A DNA stretch of 64,000 bases, taken from JBBCJR01 sp037190805. GTDB taxonomy: Bacteria > Pseudomonadota > Alphaproteobacteria > Sphingomonadales > Sphingomonadaceae. A program made the translations under genes and the position numbers. This document shows positions 42,814 through 50,937 of the stretch, piece by piece. Below the pieces are notes generated by a model that worked only from the letters and a program-made list of their open reading frames with translations, did not search any database and was not told the origin of the DNA. Position 1 is the first letter of the stretch. Each line of letters starts with the position of its first letter. Where the stretch lies: the NCBI GenBank assembly GCA_037190805.1, contig JBBCJR010000001.1, forward strand, positions 1 to 64,000. The letters run 5' to 3'.

Positions 42814-45800
42814 TCAGCGACCGAACACCGCTGCGCCATCCACCTGCTTGTCGAAGGTGCCGCCGCCTGCGATCGTGTAGCTTAGCCCAAGATGGCTGGC
42901 GCCTGTCCCGGCGAGGAAGCCGGTCACGGTCGCGGTGCAGGTGGCACCGGTGCATGCCGGGCCTCCGGGCGTGACGGAGAGGTTGGAACGGAACCCCATG
43001 TTGCCGGTGACGGCCATCTGGCTTGCGGCCGGATTGGCGGCACCGCCCGTCGTCGCCACGGCATAGCCATGCCCGCCGATGCTGACCTGCATGTCCAGGC
43101 CGATCTTCGCCGTCGATCCGAACGCCACCGCAGCCGTGCCGGTGAAGCTTCCAGGGGCCACGGATCCATCGCGGATCGTCGGGCTGGTCGCGCCGACAAG
43201 CGCGTAGGTGGCCGTGCCGCTGGTCGGCAGATCGGTGGCCGGCGTGCCGTAAACGAGGTGCATGCCCTGCTGATCGGTGCGGGCGTGCGGTGGACCATCG
43301 TGGTAGCGGCCGCCGCTGATGCCTTCGGCCCAGCGTGACCAGCCGATGACGCCCCCCGCCGTGCCGGTTTCGAACGAGGCGTTCGACCCGCGCGTCGGTG
43401 CTTCCGCCGTGTTCACGGTCCACTGATAGGCATTGATTGTGCCGTCCGCCTCGGTCGTGGTCGTCACTTGATCGCGCTGGTCAATACCGATGCCGCTGCC
43501 GGCATAGGCGATGAATTGGCCGGTGCGCTGCACGCCCACGGGTGTCGGCTCGACAATGCCTCCGCCCGCCGCTTCATCGCGGAACACCAGCGCGCCGCCC
43601 AGCAAGGCATCGACGAAATTCGCGTTGCGATAGGTGCCAAGCTGATAGGTGCCGACGATCGTGTTCCCCGTCTCGCCGCCGATCACCAGTGCGACCGTGG
43701 CCCGGCAGATGTCGCCTGCGCAGGCCGGATCGTTGCTGGTGGCGCCGGCGACGCCGCCGGTCATCAGATAGCTGTTGTCACCGAAGGGACTGTTGAGCAC
43801 CCGGTTCGGCGTGTCGGGATTGCCGTTGCCGAAGCTGTAATTATACGCCCCACTCTCGGTGAGCACCGCCAGTCCGGCCTGATAGGCCCATGTTCGTATG
43901 GCGAAGTTGATGCCCAGTGCGCCCGTCATCCGCGCGTCGAAAACTGTCCGGCCATCCTTGTAGGTCGGCATGGTGTAGGCATGGAGCGCGTAGCGGGCCT
44001 GTCCGCTGGTCGGCAGGGCGACGCTGAGGGGGGCGGCCAGTGCGTAATGCGCTGCCTGCCCGGCACCGACGGCGTAATTGTTCTGACCGAGTACCACTGT
44101 GCCGTCGGTAAACCGCCCGAGCTCCCAGCCTTCGGTGGCTGAGACGGTCCGATCGAGCAGGGTGAGGCCAGCAAAGTTGTAATTGCCGATCCTGTCGGGC
44201 GCGCCGTCGCTCCCCGTCACCACGTTGAAATGATAGGCGTTTGCGGTATCCGCCGTGTCGCCGAGAATGAAGAAGGCAGAGGCCCGCGAAACCGGATCGG
44301 GCGTGACCGGCGGCGGATCAACAGGCGGCGGATCAACCGGCGGTGGGTCGACCGGGTCGGGGTTCACCGGCGGCGCATCGGTCGCCGCAAAGGCCGCGGC
44401 ACCACTAATTCTGTCATCCTCGTCCGCGCCGCGTGTGGCATAGGTCGTAGCGAGTGCCTCGGCACCCGGCCCGCCCGGCTGGATGAGGAAGCGGATCGTG
44501 CAGTCCGCGCCCGAACACGCCCGGCCGGTGCCGCTGAGGACGCTGTCGAAGCGATAGGCGGTCTGGCCGTAACCCGTCAGCAGCGTGCCGCTTTGGGTCA
44601 CGCCCGCGATCCCGCCTTCGGTGGCGAAGCTGTAGGTCGCGTCATCCGGCATCGCCAGAGATCCCGCCATACCGATACGCGGGGCGGATCCCCAGGCGAT
44701 CGCAAGATCCGCGTCGAACGTGCCGGGCGCGCTGCTGCCCGAAGCGAATGTCGGACTGGTCGCTGCGGCGAGCGCGTAATGCACGGTGCCGCTTTGCGGC
44801 AGCGTCAGGTCGCCGGTGCGCAGATAGGCATAGTGCACGCCCTGATTGGCATTGAGCGCATAGTCCCGGCCGATCTGGAACGTGCCGTTGGTCAACCGGC
44901 CCACGAAAAAGCGCTCATCGACATGGAGGTCGGCGAAGTCGGCCTGATCGGTGACCATGATCGTGGTCCCATCCGGAATGGCGTCTGGTTTCCCCTCGGT
45001 GAAGGCGACGGGCCGGTTGCCGATCGGCATATGGACGTCGCGGCCATCGATGATCACGACCGTGGAACCGGCGACATCGATCTCGTTCGCGGGGGGCGGC
45101 GGATCGACTGGTCCGGGTCCCGTTCCACCGCCCGGCAGGCCGGCGAATTGGTCCGGATTTCCACCTGCCTGGAGATGCGCCAGATAGGCGCTCAGAAAGT
45201 CCCGCTGCGCGGCCAGCAGCGTGGAAAGCAGGCCGCTCGATTGCAGAAACTCGAGATATTGCCGCACCAGCGTCTGGCTGAGGCCGGCATATTGGCTGGG
45301 CAGCCCGCCCTGCTGGAGATAGGCGAGATAGGCGTTGATCGCATCGGCATAGAGGCCCGTAAAATTGCCGCCTGTGCCACCGCTGCCCAGATGATCGAGA
45401 TAGGCCGTGATGAACGCCCGGTTCTCGGCCGTCAAAGTCGCCAGCGCGCCGGTCGAACGGATATAATCGAGATAGGCGTTGATCGCCGCTTCGCTTGCCC
45501 CGGCGAACTGGTGCGGAAGGCCGCCGCTGCGCAGCAGGTCGATGTAGCTGGCGACCAGCCCGGCATAGGTCGACTGGAACTGCGTGGGCGTGCCGCCTTG
45601 TCCCAGATATGTCAGATAGGTGCGGACGAGGTCGGCGCCCGCGCCCTGAAAGGCGGGGGTGCCATAGAGCCGTGCCAGCTGCGCGGCATATTGCGTCAGG
45701 ATCGTCGCATCCGCCGCCGGGAAGGCCGCAAGCGTCGGATTCTGCGCGGAGGCCTGGAGGCGTGTTGCCGCCGTGACCACATCGCCCGACGCGCCGAGCG

Positions 45801-46401
45801 CCGCCAGGGCCTGCCCCAGATTGACAGGCAGGCCGTTGACGGCTGCCGCTGCCAGGCCGCCCTGGCGCTGGCTGATCACCGGCGGCGCCGCCTGCGCGGC
45901 GTTGGCGATTACCTGCACCGGCGTCTGCCCGCCGCCGGCACGCCATGCCTGCCCGGCGGCAAAGCTCCGCGATCCGCCACCGGAACTTAGGCTGGCGGTG
46001 CCGGTCAGCACGTGGCCGGTGAGACGTCCGCCGGTTGTGGCGAAGCTGCTGGAGCCTCCCAGTGGCAAGGTCGCGCTGGTGCCGTCCGGCAAACTGACGT
46101 TGAGCGGCCGCGAGGATGCCAGCACCGTGGCGTTGCCCGAATGGATGGTGATGTCGCCGGCGGGCGTCAGCGTGAAGGACCCTTCGCCGACGAAGGACAG
46201 GATGCCGCCGTCGCGGATCATGACCTGTGTGGCGACGCCGCTGGTGGTCACGCGCTCGCCGGCGATCAGCACGGTGCGATCGCTCTTGCCCGCGCCGAGC
46301 GAAAGGATGCGGCCGGCATCCGCCAGCGCAGGGGAAGCCGGAACGAGCGCGGTGCCGGCCAGCAGAAACGCGGCGACGGCGCGGGAACGGGAATGGATCA
46401 T
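42814..46401 (-). CDS. Large secreted FecR-like / triple TbpB-like barrel protein, putative Slam cargo
   Basis: About 1,195 residues; start taken as ATG 46401 (AAGGTG seven bases upstream), with a GTG at 46410 possible. A signal peptide ends ASPALA-DA, without a lipobox Cys. Next is a FecR-like domain (GRILSLGAGKSDRTVLIAGE, VMIRDGGILSFVGEGSFTL). Then come eight tandem 24-residue repeats (residues about 234-425) with the core Y-L-x-x-L-x-x-G-G. Three roughly 200-residue modules follow, separated by (PVDPPP)n linkers. Each contains a LPxSGxxxYAL strand and ends in ISGAAAFAA, LLGGALVF or VDGAAVFGR, like the closing strand of TbpB-type 8-stranded barrels. The upstream Slam-like gene is co-transcribed. 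The function, surface display or ligand binding, is inferred. Confidence 0.72.
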   Translation of the reverse strand: MIHSRSRAVAAFLLAGTALVPASPALADAGRILSLGAGKSDRTVLIAGERVTTSGVATQVMIRDGGILSFVGEGSFTLTPAGDITIHSGNATVLASSRPLNVSLPDGTSATLPLGGSSSFATTGGRLTGHVLTGTASLSSGGGSRSFAAGQAWRAGGGQTPVQVIANAAQAAPPVISQRQGGLAAAAVNGLPVNLGQALAALGASGDVVTAATRLQASAQNPTLAAFPAADATILTQYAAQLARLYGTPAFQGAGADLVRTYLTYLGQGGTPTQFQSTYAGLVASYIDLLRSGGLPHQFAGASEAAINAYLDYIRSTGALATLTAENRAFITAYLDHLGSGGTGGNFTGLYADAINAYLAYLQQGGLPSQYAGLSQTLVRQYLEFLQSSGLLSTLLAAQRDFLSAYLAHLQAGGNPDQFAGLPGGGTGPGPVDPPPPANEIDVAGSTVVIIDGRDVHMPIGNRPVAFTEGKPDAIPDGTTIMVTDQADFADLHVDERFFVGRLTNGTFQIGRDYALNANQGVHYAYLRTGDLTLPQSGTVHYALAAATSPTFASGSSAPGTFDADLAIAWGSAPRIGMAGSLAMPDDATYSFATEGGIAGVTQSGTLLTGYGQTAYRFDSVLSGTGRACSGADCTIRFLIQPGGPGAEALATTYATRGADEDDRISGAAAFAATDAPPVNPDPVDPPPVDPPPVDPPPVTPDPVSRASAFFILGDTADTANAYHFNVVTGSDGAPDRIGNYNFAGLTLLDRTVSATEGWELGRFTDGTVVLGQNNYAVGAGQAAHYALAAPLSVALPTSGQARYALHAYTMPTYKDGRTVFDARMTGALGINFAIRTWAYQAGLAVLTESGAYNYSFGNGNPDTPNRVLNSPFGDNSYLMTGGVAGATSNDPACAGDICRATVALVIGGETGNTIVGTYQLGTYRNANFVDALLGGALVFRDEAAGGGIVEPTPVGVQRTGQFIAYAGSGIGIDQRDQVTTTTEADGTINAYQWTVNTAEAPTRGSNASFETGTAGGVIGWSRWAEGISGGRYHDGPPHARTDQQGMHLVYGTPATDLPTSGTATYALVGATSPTIRDGSVAPGSFTGTAAVAFGSTAKIGLDMQVSIGGHGYAVATTGGAANPAASQMAVTGNMGFRSNLSVTPGGPACTGATCTATVTGFLAGTGASHLGLSYTIAGGGTFDKQVDGAAVFGR
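45127..45702 (-). repeat. Eight tandem 24-residue protein repeats
   Basis: Eight consecutive units of exactly 24 codons without insertion. Positions are conserved as follows: hydrophobic at 1 and 2, Tyr at 5, Leu/Ile at 6, Leu at 9, Gly at 12 or 13, then Pro-x-Gln-Phe/Tyr-Ala-Gly in many units. Units 2 and 5, 3 and 6, and 4 and 7 resemble each other most, so there is a 72-residue super-period. This points to duplication in blocks of three. I do not recognise the repeat family. Confidence 0.85.
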
Positions 46402-46412
46402 GGCGTTCACCT

Positions 46413-47732
46413 TCAGAATTCCGCGCGCAGACCGAAACTGACGGTCACGCGGTCGTAGTCATAGAGAGCGATGTTGCTCCAGTTGCGCGTGTAGGAGACG
46501 CGCGGCCGGGCATAGATGCGGTCCGAGAGGAGGACCTTGACGCCCAGCGAGGCATCGACCTGCTCGTCCTTGCGCTTCTTCAGGAACAGGGGATCGGCGG
46601 TGTCGTAGCGACGCAGCTCACCCGAAAGGCCGCCGACCAGCGCGAAGCCCGTCGCCAGTGGCCGCTCGAACCCGAGGGTTAATCCGGCATAGCCGTTGGA
46701 CAGGTGGTCGCCGGCGTTCCGCCGCGTTTCCTCCTTGCCCGCCGAGAGCGTGGCGATGAGGGCGCGGTCGACGTAAGAGATGGCCAAGCCGAAGCGGTTG
46801 GCGTCGCGCAGCGGGTCGGTTTCGTAGTCGAAGCGGAAGGCCTGCCCGGCAACGGTCAGCGCGCGGCCGCCGCTCAGCAGATGCGTGTACTGTCCGACAA
46901 GCCCATAGGCCTGGCGGAAGCTGTCATGTCCCAGCCAGAAATTCTGGAACTGGGCGGAGAGGGACAGGACATCCCGGTTCGCCAGCGTGTGCGCCACGCC
47001 GCCCGTCACCGTGGCGGATGCCTGGTCGAATTGACGGCTGTCGATATTGTCGCGCCATGTGCCGAGGAGGCTGCCGAACAGTCGGGTCTGCCGGCCGACG
47101 GCGGAAACGACGCTGGCGCCGCCCTGCGCTTCGTAGAACGGCTTGTCGATCTCGCGCGCATTGCCGCCAAGGGCGCCAGGCCCAAGGCCTGCGAACAGCG
47201 GAATGGTGATCTGGGTGAGATTGGTGGCCGTATTGATATTGCTGTCCCAGCCCCCGGACAGGTCCAGGAAACCCGAAACATCCGTGCCGCCGCCGGCGAT
47301 TTGGCGGTCATAGTCGCGGACGATACGGTCGAAGCGCTGTCGGACGGGGTCGGGGAGCGAGGGATCCTGCACCACCGTGTCGAACTGCGCACGGGCAGTG
47401 TCTATGTCACCGGCGAGCGCATAGGCGCGGGCCAGCTCCGCGCGCGCCTGCGCATTGTCGGGCTGCATGGCGAGCACGCGTTGAAAGGCGATGATCGCTT
47501 CGGCCGGCCGGCCGCTGTCGGCTGCGGCGAGGCCCAGCGCATAGTCATAGTCGGCATCGCCGGCGCGGGCTTCGGCCAACGGCGCAAGTCGGTCATAAGC
47601 GGCCTGTGCCTGCCCCGCCTGCAATTCGGCCGTGGCCTGCGGCACGGGGTCGTTGATCTGCGCGTGCGCTGCGCCTGACGCCACGAAAAGCGAGGCCGCC
47701 AAGGCCACACCCAAGAAAAACCGGGATCTCAA
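46413..47732 (-). CDS. Slam-like outer-membrane translocon (DUF560, type XI secretion)
   Basis: About 439 residues. There is no convenient ATG, so the TTG at 47732, with GGGGG nine bases upstream, is the best start; other starts are possible. After the signal peptide (LAASLFVASGAAHA) comes a TPR-type N-domain (AAYDRLAPLAEARAGDADYD, then AIIAFQRVLAMQPDNAQARA). From about residue 150 a beta-barrel follows, starting FLDLSGGWDSNINTATN and ending IYARPRVSYTRNWSNIALYD followed by YDRVTVSFGLRAEF. TPR plus 14-strand barrel is the Slam plan, and 'GGxDSNIN' at the barrel start is typical. Slam proteins move TbpB-barrel cargo to the surface. It lies 11 bases upstream of such a cargo gene. Confidence 0.78.
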   Translation of the reverse strand: MRSRFFLGVALAASLFVASGAAHAQINDPVPQATAELQAGQAQAAYDRLAPLAEARAGDADYDYALGLAAADSGRPAEAIIAFQRVLAMQPDNAQARAELARAYALAGDIDTARAQFDTVVQDPSLPDPVRQRFDRIVRDYDRQIAGGGTDVSGFLDLSGGWDSNINTATNLTQITIPLFAGLGPGALGGNAREIDKPFYEAQGGASVVSAVGRQTRLFGSLLGTWRDNIDSRQFDQASATVTGGVAHTLANRDVLSLSAQFQNFWLGHDSFRQAYGLVGQYTHLLSGGRALTVAGQAFRFDYETDPLRDANRFGLAISYVDRALIATLSAGKEETRRNAGDHLSNGYAGLTLGFERPLATGFALVGGLSGELRRYDTADPLFLKKRKDEQVDASLGVKVLLSDRIYARPRVSYTRNWSNIALYDYDRVTVSFGLRAEF

Positions 47733-47901
47733 AATCGCATACCCCCACTGATCGAAACCGGATTTCGCCGCCCAGGACAACACGCGCCTGGAATGGCAAA
47801 ATCCCTTCGATCCTCGCGGGCGATGCCGGAAAGATCACTCCCCAGTTCTGGTGAGGTTGGTCCTTTCAGGATCAGGCGACCGGTCAGCCGCCGTCATCGG
47901 C

Positions 47902-48795
47902 TCACAGAAAGTCTGTGAGGCTTTTCAAAAGCGCCTCGGGCGTCTCCTCCTGAGGACTGTGTCCGCAGTCCAGCGGGTGGCCGCGCACGTCCGCCGCTTT
48001 CTCCCGCCACGTTTCCATCACGTCGAACAGGGCGCCGACCGTCCCGCGCCCACCCCACAAGGCGAGCAGCGGCGCCTCGATTTTCCGGTCGGCATCCGCC
48101 GCGTCGTGAAGCAGGTCGATGGTGGCGGCGGCGCGATAATCCTCGCAGATCGCATGACGGCTCGCCGGATCCGCGTAGCAGCGGCGATATTCCGCCATGA
48201 CGCGCGGGTCGATGGAATCAGGTATCTTGATCTGGCCGGCGATGTGCCGGTCCAGGAAGAAATCCGGGTCGTGGCCGATCATCGTCTCCGGCAGCGGATA
48301 GGGCTGGATCAGGAAGAACCACCAGAAATAGCGGCGGGCGAATTCCATATCCGTGCGGGCATACATCGTCGCGGTCGGCGCGATGTCGATCAAGACCATC
48401 TTCTCGACAGCCTGCGGGTGATCGAGCGCCATGCGGTGGATCACGCGCGCGCCGCGGTCATGACCCACGACCTTGAACCGGTCATGGCCCAGGGCCTTCA
48501 TCACCGCGACCTGATCGTCCGCCATCGGACGCTTCGCATAATTGATGTGATGCGGCCCGCCTTCCGGCTTGGCGCTGTCGCCATAGCCCCGCAGGTCGGT
48601 GGCCACGACCGTGAACCGCTCGGCCAGCCGGGGCGCAACCTTGTGCCAGGTCAGATGGGTCTGGGGATGACCGTGGAGAAGCAGCAGCGGTGGTCCGTCA
48701 CCGCCGATCGCCGTGCGAATGCGCGTGCCGCCTGCATCGACATCGAGCCAGCGAAAGCCGGGCATGATATCGGGGCGCCCCAAGGTCGCGCTCAT
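47902..48795 (-). CDS. Alpha/beta hydrolase, haloacetate dehalogenase-like
   Basis: 297 residues, ATGA-coupled to the leuD-type gene. It has HGHPQTHLTWHKVAPRLAER, TDLRGYGDSAKP, the nucleophile Asp in VGHDRGARVIHRMALDHP and a C-terminal GHSPQEETPE with His, all as in fluoroacetate dehalogenases. The Trp of the halide pocket (RRYFWWFFLIQP) and the Tyr of CEDYRAAATIDL are kept, but the pocket His expected two positions into that motif is Trp. That makes fluoride cleavage doubtful, and epoxide or other hydrolase activity is possible. No signal peptide. Confidence 0.8.
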   Translation of the reverse strand: MSATLGRPDIMPGFRWLDVDAGGTRIRTAIGGDGPPLLLLHGHPQTHLTWHKVAPRLAERFTVVATDLRGYGDSAKPEGGPHHINYAKRPMADDQVAVMKALGHDRFKVVGHDRGARVIHRMALDHPQAVEKMVLIDIAPTATMYARTDMEFARRYFWWFFLIQPYPLPETMIGHDPDFFLDRHIAGQIKIPDSIDPRVMAEYRRCYADPASRHAICEDYRAAATIDLLHDAADADRKIEAPLLALWGGRGTVGALFDVMETWREKAADVRGHPLDCGHSPQEETPEALLKSLTDFL

Positions 48796-49409
48796 TCGAC
48801 CTGCCCTCCGGTCAGCCAGGGGCGGGCGGCGAGATAGGCGTCCTGGAACGCCCGTATCTCAGGGGCTCGGGTCAAGGTCTCGCCGATCCGGTCGAGACCC
48901 AGCATCAGTGCCCGTCGCCGCGCCGGGTCGATCGAAAAACCGATTTCGAGCGTATCGGCGGTGATCGTCTGCGCCTCCAGATCGATCGCGAGATCGGTTG
49001 GCCGCTCGCCGACCAGCGCCAGCAGCGCGGCGATGTCATCGTCCGGCAACGTGATGAGGAGCAGGCCATTGTTCGCGGCATTGTCGGCGAAGATGCCGGC
49101 GAAGCTCGTTCCCACGATAGCGCGGATGCCATATTGCAGCATGCCCCATACGGCATGTTCGCGCGACGAGCCGCAGCCGAAGTTCGGCCCCACGACAAGG
49201 AACCGCGTATCGGCCATGTCGGGGCGGTTGAGGAGGAAATCGGCGCGGACATTGCCCTGCTCGTCAAACCTGAGGTCGTGGAACAGGCCGCGCGCCAGAC
49301 CGGACCGATCGATTCCCTTGAGAAACGCCTTGGGCATGATGACGTCGGTATCGACATTGGCGGCAGGCATGGCGGCGGCGCGGCCGACCACTTGGGTGAA
49401 GCATTCCAT
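48792..49409 (-). CDS. leuD: Isopropylmalate isomerase-type hydro-lyase, small subunit
   Basis: 205 residues from ATG 49409 (GGAGA upstream). It keeps ANVDTDVIMPKAFLKGIDR, FLVVGPNFGCGSSREHAVWG and IVGTSFAGIFADNAANNGLL, the swivelling domain of LeuD-type enzymes. It follows the large subunit by two bases. The unit is coupled to a dehalogenase-like hydrolase and divergent from LysR, with a C4-dicarboxylate carrier nearby. This suggests a catabolic dehydratase (citraconate, maleate or methylmalate type) rather than, or in addition to, leucine biosynthesis. Confidence 0.85.
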   Translation of the reverse strand: MECFTQVVGRAAAMPAANVDTDVIMPKAFLKGIDRSGLARGLFHDLRFDEQGNVRADFLLNRPDMADTRFLVVGPNFGCGSSREHAVWGMLQYGIRAIVGTSFAGIFADNAANNGLLLITLPDDDIAALLALVGERPTDLAIDLEAQTITADTLEIGFSIDPARRRALMLGLDRIGETLTRAPEIRAFQDAYLAARPWLTGGQVE

Positions 49410-49411
49410 GC

Positions 49412-50839
49412 TCAATTCTCCAGCGGCGCATAGTCGCGAACGTCAGCGAGCCGGCCCGCGACGGCGGCGGCGGCGACCATGGCCGGGCTCATCAGATGCG
49501 TGCGGCCGCCGCTGCCTTGCCGGCCCTCGAAATTCCGGTTGGTGCTGGACGCGCACCGTTCGCCAGGCTTCAGGACGTCGTCGTTCATCGCCAGGCACAG
49601 GGAGCAGCCGGACTGGCGCCACTCGAAGCCCGCGTCGATGAACACCTGATCCAGCCCTTCCGCCTCGGCCTGCCGGCGCACCGTCGAACTGCCGGGCGAG
49701 ATCAGCGCCCGTACGCCCTCGGCGACCTTGCGGCCGCGCAGGACGCGCGCCGCATCCCGCAGGTCGGAGAGGCGGCTGTTGGTGCACGAACCGATGAACG
49801 CGTGATCTATTCTGATGTCCTGAACGGGCATTCCCGACGCCAGTCCCATATAGGCAATCGCACGCTCGGCATCATGGCGCTTGGCGGGCGGCAGGGCGGC
49901 CGGATCGGGGATGGTGCCGCCGATCGCCAGCGCCTGATCGGGGCTGGTGCCCCAGCTGACCATCGGCTCGATCGCGGTCGCGTCGATCTCGATCTCGCGG
50001 TCGAAGCGCGCACTGGGATCGGAACGCAGCTCTGCCCATTCGGGCCGTGCCTGCGCGATCAGCGCCGCCGATGGAGATCGCGGCCGCCCGGAAATGGAGC
50101 CGATGACCTTCTCGTCCGGTGCCATCAGGGCGACACGGGCGCCGCATTCAACTGCCATGTTGCAGATGGTCATGCGGCCCTCCACCTCCAGATCGTCGAT
50201 GGCCTCGCCGGCGAACTCCAGGGCATGACCAGCCGCACCGTCCGCGCCGATCGCTTCGATCAGCGCCATGATGATATCCTTGGCCGTGACGCCAAGGGGC
50301 AGGGCGCCGCGAACGGTCGCCCGCATGGTCTTGAGCCGCTTGTAAGGCAGCGTCTGCGTTGCCAGCAGATGCTCGATGTCGGACGTGCCGATGCCGAAGC
50401 CGACGCTGCCGAACGCACCATAAGTGGTGGTGTGGCTGTCGCCGGCGGCGATCACCATCCCCGGCATCACCAGCCCCTGTTCGGGCAGCACGACATGCTC
50501 GATGCCTTGCCGGGGATCGAGAACGTCGAGCATCTCGATCCCGAAGTCGCGGCCGTTACGCGCGAAATAGTCGATCTGGCCCTGTGCGCCGGGATCGGAA
50601 ACCCCGGCGCCGCGGTCTGGCGCGGTGGAATTGACGTGATCGACGACGCCGAGCGCCGCCGCTGGCCGCCACACGTTCCGGCCGTGCTCGCGCAGTCCGC
50701 TGAAGGCCTGGGGGCTGGTATATTCGTTCAGGACCGTACGATCGATATAGAGCAGGATCGTTTCATCCGCGCCGCTTCCGCCGAGCGACGCGATGCGATG
50801 GCTATCGATGATCTTGTCGTACAGCGTGCGGCCAGCCAT
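49412..50839 (-). CDS. leuC: Isopropylmalate isomerase-type hydro-lyase, large subunit
   Basis: About 475 residues; the ATG at 50839 has GAGGAAA at a better distance than the one at 50845. The 4Fe-4S ligands are seen: the Cys of IGSCTNSR and the C-x-x-C of SGCSLC. AAGDSHTTTYGAFGSVGFGI and the late STNRNFEGRQGSGGRTHLMS are aconitase-fold signatures of LeuC. Reaction: stereospecific isomerisation or hydration of a 2-alkylmalate with the small subunit. No leuA or leuB is nearby. Confidence 0.87.
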   Translation of the reverse strand: MAGRTLYDKIIDSHRIASLGGSGADETILLYIDRTVLNEYTSPQAFSGLREHGRNVWRPAAALGVVDHVNSTAPDRGAGVSDPGAQGQIDYFARNGRDFGIEMLDVLDPRQGIEHVVLPEQGLVMPGMVIAAGDSHTTTYGAFGSVGFGIGTSDIEHLLATQTLPYKRLKTMRATVRGALPLGVTAKDIIMALIEAIGADGAAGHALEFAGEAIDDLEVEGRMTICNMAVECGARVALMAPDEKVIGSISGRPRSPSAALIAQARPEWAELRSDPSARFDREIEIDATAIEPMVSWGTSPDQALAIGGTIPDPAALPPAKRHDAERAIAYMGLASGMPVQDIRIDHAFIGSCTNSRLSDLRDAARVLRGRKVAEGVRALISPGSSTVRRQAEAEGLDQVFIDAGFEWRQSGCSLCLAMNDDVLKPGERCASSTNRNFEGRQGSGGRTHLMSPAMVAAAAVAGRLADVRDYAPLEN

Positions 50840-50866
50840 TCCCATTTTCCTCGCCGAGAACGAGGG

Positions 50867-50888
50867 GATCGATTATTCCATACCGATC
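50867..50888. promoter_or_regulatory. Candidate LysR operator between leuC-type gene and LysR
   Basis: GATCG-N12-CGATC lies in the short divergent gap (50840-50937). LysR proteins usually bind interrupted palindromes of this sort between their own gene and the target. Symmetry and position are the only support. Confidence 0.35.
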
Positions 50889-50937
50889 GGCGCGGCCAAT
50901 GCTGGCTTCGGATAGTTCAATGCAGTGACTGGTTGAG

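Noticed and set aside
44290..44370. Short DNA repeats resembling a CRISPR-like or satellite array
   Set aside because: They encode the (PVDPPP)n linker of the cargo protein; no spacers of even length.
44230..45990. Long plus-strand open frame (586 codons) opposite the secreted cargo gene
   Set aside because: It is a shadow of the repetitive GC-rich minus-strand gene: composition is Arg/Gly-rich, there is no domain, and the opposite strand has signal peptide, repeats and domains.
49412..50839. Leucine biosynthesis operon
   Set aside because: No leuA or leuB nearby, and coupling to a dehalogenase-like gene and LysR; kept as LeuC-type without claiming the pathway.
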